Assembly: GCA_025362615.1 (NCBI GenBank)
Contig: JANYFQ010000232.1
Location: forward strand, 1 to 9,308
Source: Hymenobacter sp.
GTDB lineage: Bacteria > Bacteroidota > Bacteroidia > Cytophagales > Hymenobacteraceae
Reading direction: 5' to 3'
Length of the DNA stretch: 9,308 bases
The notes beneath the pieces are model-generated. The model was not told the origin of the DNA and made no database searches. It worked only from the letters and a program-made list of their open reading frames with translations. Within the stretch, counting starts at the first letter, position 1. Every line of letters starts with the position of its first letter. The translations under genes and the position numbers were made by a program. Shown here one piece after another: positions 5,526 to 9,308 of the stretch.

Positions 5526-6341
5526 ATGACGCTCCTTTCCGCGCTGCCCGCCGCTCCCCCCATCCGCATTTTGTTGGCCGAAGACGAGCGGCTGACGGGC
5601 CTGGCCGTGGCGGCCCTGGTGCGCGGGCTGGGCTACGAGCCCCTGGGGCCGGCCGTCACCGCCGAAGCTGCCCTGGCCCTGGCCGCCGCCGGGCCGCTGC
5701 CCGACCTGGCCCTGCTCGACATCAACCTGGCCGGGGCCCTCGACGGCGTGGACCTGGCCCGCGAGCTGGCCCTGCTCGGGCCGGTGCCGGTTGTGTTTCT
5801 GACCTCGCTGGCCCACGAGGCCACCTTCATCCGCGCCCGCGCCGTGCGCCCGGCCGCCTACCTACTCAAGCCCTTCGATGCCGCCGCCCTCGGCAATGCC
5901 CTGGCCCTGGCCCTGCACAACTTCGCCGCCCAGCGCACCGCCGCCGCCCCCGGCTCGGCCGAGGCTGCCGATGCCGACGACGTGGCCCTGCTCCCCGACC
6001 CCGGCCGGCCGCTGCTCATGCGCGAGAGCCTGTTTCTGCGCGAACGGGGGCGGCTGACGAAGGTCTGCATCGAAGACATTCTTTACGTGGAGGCGGGCGA
6101 GAAGTATTGCACCCTCATCACGCCCGCCGGCAAGTTTGCCGCCCGCCTCACCCTGCACGAGCTGGCCCAGGAGCTGCCCCCGGCCCGCTTCGTCCAAACC
6201 CACCGCTCGTACCTGGTGAACGCCGACCGCATCGAACACCTCGACCCGGCCGACAGCTACCTTACCGTGGGCGGGCAGCGCGTGCCGCTGAGCCGCGCCT
6301 ACCGCGAACCGCTGCTGCGCCAACTGCGCCTGATAGGGTAG
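5526..6341 (+). CDS. LytTR-family DNA-binding response regulator
   Basis: This is a 271-residue cytoplasmic response regulator. The receiver domain (about 12-130) has the acidic pair in LLAEDE (Glu19/Asp20), the phospho-acceptor Asp65 in LLDINL, the switch threonine Thr93 in FLTS and Lys115 in LLKPF, all in the usual places. An Ala/Asp-rich linker (about 135-160) leads to a LytTR DNA-binding domain (about 163-268) with the signatures KVCIEDILYVEAGEKYCTL, FVQTHRSYLVN and VPLSRAYREPLL. The family binds paired direct repeats upstream of target promoters. It lies 293 bases after the broken HisKA kinase in the same orientation and probably belonged with it, although LytTR regulators more often pair with LytS-type kinases. 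The ATG at 5526 is the natural start; the end is TAG. A strong terminator follows. Targets are unknown; the adjacent surface protein gene is a candidate. Confidence 0.93.
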   Translation: MTLLSALPAAPPIRILLAEDERLTGLAVAALVRGLGYEPLGPAVTAEAALALAAAGPLPDLALLDINLAGALDGVDLARELALLGPVPVVFLTSLAHEATFIRARAVRPAAYLLKPFDAAALGNALALALHNFAAQRTAAAPGSAEAADADDVALLPDPGRPLLMRESLFLRERGRLTKVCIEDILYVEAGEKYCTLITPAGKFAARLTLHELAQELPPARFVQTHRSYLVNADRIEHLDPADSYLTVGGQRVPLSRAYREPLLRQLRLIG

Positions 6342-6371
6342 GAACGCCGCCCCGCGCCCCTGCCCCCGGCC

Positions 6372-6410
6372 ACGCCGCCCCCGCCGCCGGGGGCGGCGTT
6401 GTGCGTTTTG
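6372..6410 (+). terminator. Rho-independent terminator after the response regulator
   Basis: There is a perfect 11-bp stem (ACGCCGCCCCC at 6372-6382 with its complement at 6389-6399), a 6-base loop GCCGCC, and then a T-enriched tail TTGTGCGTTTT. It lies 31 bases after the regulator's stop codon. The tail is not a pure T-run, so the call rests mainly on stem strength and position. Confidence 0.65.
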
Positions 6411-6519
6411 GGCGGCGAATGCGCTGCGCCCCCGCCTGCCCCCAGGTGCATTTCAAGGACAGATTTCTGCATCTCACGCCCTAATTCTTACCACTGGCGG
6501 ACAAAGTGCCGGCCGGGGG

Positions 6520-6551
6520 TTGCGAACCGGGGCCGCCGGCGGCCACCTTTG
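6520..6551 (+). promoter_or_regulatory. Candidate Bacteroidota promoter with palindromic spacer, for the surface protein
   Basis: TTG at 6520-6522 and CACCTTTG at 6544-6551 are 21 bases apart, close to the -33/-7 spacing of Bacteroidota promoters; the -7 octamer differs from TAnnTTTG at its first base. A perfect 14-bp palindrome, GGCCGCCGGCGGCC (6531-6544), fills the spacer and could be a regulator site. Transcription would start near 6558 and leave a leader of about 90 bases. This is the best promoter candidate in the window. Confidence 0.5.
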
Positions 6552-6570
6552 TGCCACTCAACCCCCGCAC

Positions 6571-6610
6571 CTGCCCGGCCGCCCGCCGGGCAGTTTGCGT
6601 TTTCGGCTCC
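6571..6610 (+). promoter_or_regulatory. Leader hairpin, attenuator-like
   Basis: CTGCCCGGC (6571-6579) pairs perfectly with GCCGGGCAG (6585-6593) across a 5-base loop and is followed by TTTGCGTTTT. It lies in the predicted leader of the surface protein gene, downstream of the candidate promoter, so it has the shape of an intrinsic terminator placed before the coding region. Two T-runs (6615-6622 and 6634-6641) follow before the ATG. Attenuation is inferred. Confidence 0.4.
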
Positions 6611-6649
6611 TGCGTTTTTTTTAACCCTTTACCTTTTTTTTCAACCCCC

Positions 6650-9308
6650 ATGAACAACCCCTTCTCCTTCTTGATGTGCTGCCCGCCCGGCGGTGCCCCG
6701 CTCCCCCGGCCGCTGCGGCGGCGGGCGGTGTCGGCCTGTGCCCCGGTGTGGGGGCGGCTGGCTTTGTGGGGCGGGCTGCTGCTGCCCGCCTTCGCGGCCC
6801 AGGCCCAGACGGCTCCCGTCATCGGCACCACCAGCTTCACCGGCATAGCTCCGACGAATTACGTCAACGGCAGCCCCAGCGGCACCACCGCGAGTAATGT
6901 GGCCAGCAAAGGGTGGGACTTCACCACCTATGGCACGGGCAACATTGTCATCCGCTCGTTTGCCGGCACCGCTGTGGGCAACTACGGTGCGTTGGGGCCT
7001 AATGACCCTTACATTCTATGCGGTCGCTTTACGAACGCGGACAACACGTTTTACTGCCAGGTAAAGCCCAACGACGGCTCGTCTTTCAAGCTCACCAGCG
7101 TGTACCTCACCATGTCGGCCACTACCGCGCCCCGTACCATCACGCTGACCGGCTACAAAGCCGGGGCGGCCGTGTCGGGAGCTACGCTCAGCCAAACCAT
7201 TGCGAGCAATTTTACGTGGGTGCAGTACAACGTGAGCGCCAACACCGCGTTTCAAAACATTGACGAATTTCGGGCCTCGTTTCCCGCCGCCGCCACAAAC
7301 TTCCAGGCCAGTATTGGGGTGGATGAAATCGCCATCGCGGCGGCAGTAGTGCCCAACCAGGCCCCCAGCATCGCCAACCAAACTCGCAGTGTGGCCGAAA
7401 ACACCGCCAACGGCACCAATGTGGGCGCGGCGGTGACAGCCTCGGACCCCGACGCGGGCCAGACGCTGACCTACGCCATCACGGCGGGCAACGGGGCCGG
7501 CAAGTTTGCCATCAACGGCAGCACCGGCCAAATCACCGTGGCCGGGGCCCTCGACTTTGAGGGCACGAACCCCTACGCCCTGACGGTGACCGTGACCGAC
7601 AACGCCGCCACCCCGGCCAGCAGCAGCGCCACCGTGACGGTGAGCGTGACGGACGTGAACGAAGCGCCCGGCGCGGTGAGCGACGCCAACGCCGCCGCCA
7701 ACACCGTGGCCGAAAACGCCGCCACCGGCACGGCCGTGGGCCTGACGGCCACCGCCACCGACCCCGACGCGGGCAGCACCCTCACGTATTCGCTGACCGA
7801 CAACGCCGGCGGGCGCTTCGCCATCAACGCCAGCACGGGCGTGGTGACGGTAGCCAACGGCAGCCTGCTCAATTTTGAAGCGGCCACCGGCCACCCCATC
7901 ACGGTGCAGGCCAGCGACGGCAGCCTGAGTTCGGCGCAGGGCTTCACCATCGGCGTGAGCAACGTGAACGAAGCGCCGGTGATTATGGCCCAGGCCCGCG
8001 GCGTGGACGAGAACAGCGCCAACGGCACGGCCGTGGGCACCTTGTTCGCCACCGACCCCGACGCGGGCACGACGCTGACCTACGCCATCACGGCCGGCAA
8101 CCCGGGCAACGCGTTTGCCATCGGGGCCAGCACCGGCCAACTGACCGTGGCCGGGCCGCTCGACTTTGAAACCACCCCCAGCTACGCCCTGACGGTGCAG
8201 GTGAGCGACGGCGCGCTGAGTGCCAGCAACACCGTGACCGTGACCGTGAGAAACGTGGCCGAAGCGCCGGTCATCGCGGCCCAGACGCGCAGCATCGCCG
8301 AGAACCCGGCCAACGGCGCGGCCGTGGGCCTGCCGCTGGCCGCCAGCGACCCCGACGCCGGCTCGACGCTGACCTACGCCATCACGGCGGGCGCGACCGC
8401 CGCCTTCGCCCTCAACGCCAGCACCGGCCAGCTCACGGTGGCCGACGCCACGCTTTTCAACTTTGAAACCACGCCCAGCTTCACCCTCACGGTGCGGGTG
8501 AGCGACGGCGTGCTGAGCGCCAGCAACACCATCACGGTGAACGTGACGGACGTGAACGAGGCCCCGGTGCTCGTGACCCAGAACCGCAGCGTGGCCGAGA
8601 ACAGCGCCATCGGCGCGGCCGTGGGCCTGCCGGTGACGGCCACCGACCCCGACGCGGGCCAGGCGCTGACCTATGCCATCACGGGCGGCAACTCGCTCGG
8701 CTTGTTCGCCATCAACGCCGCCACGGGCCAGATTACCGTGGCCGGGGCGCTCGACTTTGAAACCCGCGTGAGCTACATCCTGAAGGTGGAAGCGACCGAC
8801 AACGGCACCCCCGCCCAGACCAGCGCCCGCACCCCCATGAACATCACGGTGACGAACGTGAACGAAGCGCCGGCCATTGCCGCCCAAACCCGCAGCGTCG
8901 CCGAGAACAGCGCCAACGGCACCGCCGTGGGGGCGGTGCTCGCGGCTTCGGACGTGGACGCGGGCACGACCCTGACCTACTCGATTACGGCCGGCAACGG
9001 GGCGGGCAAATTCGCCATCAACGCCAGCACCGGCCAAATCACCGTGGCCGGGGCGCTCGACTTTGAAACCACCAACAGCTATGCCCTGACCGTGCGCGTG
9101 ACCGACAACGGCACCCCGGCCCTGAACAACAGCGCCCCCGTGACGGTGAGCGTGACCGACGTGGTGGACGCGCCGACCCTCGCCAGCCTCTCGCCCACGA
9201 GCGGCCCGGTGGGCACCCCTGTGACCATCACCGGCACCGGCTTCGGCCAGTCCGGGATGATGGGCGGCGACGCGGTGTTTTTTGGCACCGTCCGCGCCAG
9301 CGTGACGG
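6650..9308 (+). CDS. Secreted multi-cadherin, IPT/TIG-domain surface protein (partial, 3' end outside)
   Basis: This frame is open from ATG at 6650 to the window end (886 codons). The first about 53 residues form a long signal peptide (Arg-rich PLRRRAVSA, then WGRLALWGGLLLPAFAAQAQ). Residues about 54-237 form a beta-rich, jelly-roll-like domain of unassigned function (GWDFTTYGTGNIVIRSF; ending FQASIGVDEIAIAA). Six tandem cadherin-type repeats follow (239-842), each with a VAEN start, an SDPDAG/TDPDAG calcium-type motif, GxFAINxSTGQITVAGALDFE and VTDVNEAP. From about 843 an IPT/TIG domain begins (LSPTSGPVGTPVTITGTGFG). Such proteins are exported to the cell surface, often with a C-terminal type IX secretion signal, which would lie beyond the window. 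The likely role is adhesion or a calcium-stabilised surface layer. A downstream ATG at 6674 is an alternative start. It has its own promoter candidate. Confidence 0.9.
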   Translation, partial: MNNPFSFLMCCPPGGAPLPRPLRRRAVSACAPVWGRLALWGGLLLPAFAAQAQTAPVIGTTSFTGIAPTNYVNGSPSGTTASNVASKGWDFTTYGTGNIVIRSFAGTAVGNYGALGPNDPYILCGRFTNADNTFYCQVKPNDGSSFKLTSVYLTMSATTAPRTITLTGYKAGAAVSGATLSQTIASNFTWVQYNVSANTAFQNIDEFRASFPAAATNFQASIGVDEIAIAAAVVPNQAPSIANQTRSVAENTANGTNVGAAVTASDPDAGQTLTYAITAGNGAGKFAINGSTGQITVAGALDFEGTNPYALTVTVTDNAATPASSSATVTVSVTDVNEAPGAVSDANAAANTVAENAATGTAVGLTATATDPDAGSTLTYSLTDNAGGRFAINASTGVVTVANGSLLNFEAATGHPITVQASDGSLSSAQGFTIGVSNVNEAPVIMAQARGVDENSANGTAVGTLFATDPDAGTTLTYAITAGNPGNAFAIGASTGQLTVAGPLDFETTPSYALTVQVSDGALSASNTVTVTVRNVAEAPVIAAQTRSIAENPANGAAVGLPLAASDPDAGSTLTYAITAGATAAFALNASTGQLTVADATLFNFETTPSFTLTVRVSDGVLSASNTITVNVTDVNEAPVLVTQNRSVAENSAIGAAVGLPVTATDPDAGQALTYAITGGNSLGLFAINAATGQITVAGALDFETRVSYILKVEATDNGTPAQTSARTPMNITVTNVNEAPAIAAQTRSVAENSANGTAVGAVLAASDVDAGTTLTYSITAGNGAGKFAINASTGQITVAGALDFETTNSYALTVRVTDNGTPALNNSAPVTVSVTDVVDAPTLASLSPTSGPVGTPVTITGTGFGQSGMMGGDAVFFGTVRASVT
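7364..9175 (+). repeat. Six tandem cadherin-type repeats of about 97-103 codons
   Basis: Boundaries set at the end of each NEAP-like motif are 7364-7669, 7670-7978, 7979-8269, 8270-8566, 8567-8872 and 8873-9175. Calcium-type motifs are kept in most units (DPDAG, LDFE, DVNEAP). The third ends NVAEAP and the sixth DVVDAP, so the last acidic/Asn ligand site is altered there. The second unit is the most divergent (GRFAINASTGVVTVANGSLL). The DNA is repetitive as well as the protein. Confidence 0.85.

Noticed and set aside
7016..9037. 673-codon minus-strand frame opposite the cadherin gene
   Set aside because: Its periodic product (HGRAVGAVLGDAA-like) is the reverse image of the cadherin repeats; the plus-strand frame has a signal peptide and real domains.

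Overview
The window looks like chromosomal DNA from a high-GC member of the Bacteroidota, most likely Hymenobacter or a close relative (inference). The evidence is a set of TPR-sensor histidine kinases, a LytTR response regulator, a very large cadherin-repeat/IPT surface protein, starts without Shine-Dalgarno sequences, and candidate promoters matching the Bacteroidota -7 element TAnnTTTG. No tRNA, rRNA, CRISPR array, transposase or phage gene was seen.

Layout. Bases 1-122 are the 3' end of a histidine kinase gene. Bases 123-535 are non-coding and dominated by a 277-bp imperfect palindrome (181-457), followed by a perfect 8-bp hairpin (456-475). Bases 536-2371 (+) encode a complete TPR/HisKA_3-type kinase whose last 122 bases are about 92% identical to bases 1-122, so the two genes are tandem paralogues. 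Convergent to it, 2997-2536 (-) encodes a small DUF1905/YdeI-type protein. The divergent region 2998-3264 holds an 18-bp tandem repeat, an 8-bp tandem repeat and a -7-like promoter element. Bases 3265-5232 (+) encode a second TPR kinase of the HisKA class, broken by one in-frame TAG just after its H-box. Bases 5233-5525 carry another palindromic repeat element. Bases 5526-6341 (+) encode a LytTR response regulator, followed by a strong hairpin terminator. Bases 6342-6649 hold that terminator, a good promoter candidate with a palindrome in its spacer, and a leader hairpin. Bases 6650-9308 (+) are the first 886 codons of a secreted, multi-cadherin, IPT/TIG-containing surface protein that runs off the window.

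How the genes may work together (inference). The region is a signalling cluster next to a large surface protein gene. The broken kinase and the LytTR regulator, both on the + strand and separated by 293 bp, look like a former or decaying pair. The two HisKA_3-type kinases would normally partner a NarL/LuxR-type regulator that is not in the window.

The two most notable observations are the single nonsense codon that separates the phospho-acceptor half of a kinase from its ATPase half, and a previously unnamed (to me) two-hairpin repeat module of about 100 bp. The module is present three times in the two largest intergenic gaps flanking the kinase genes: twice head-to-head in one gap and once in the other.
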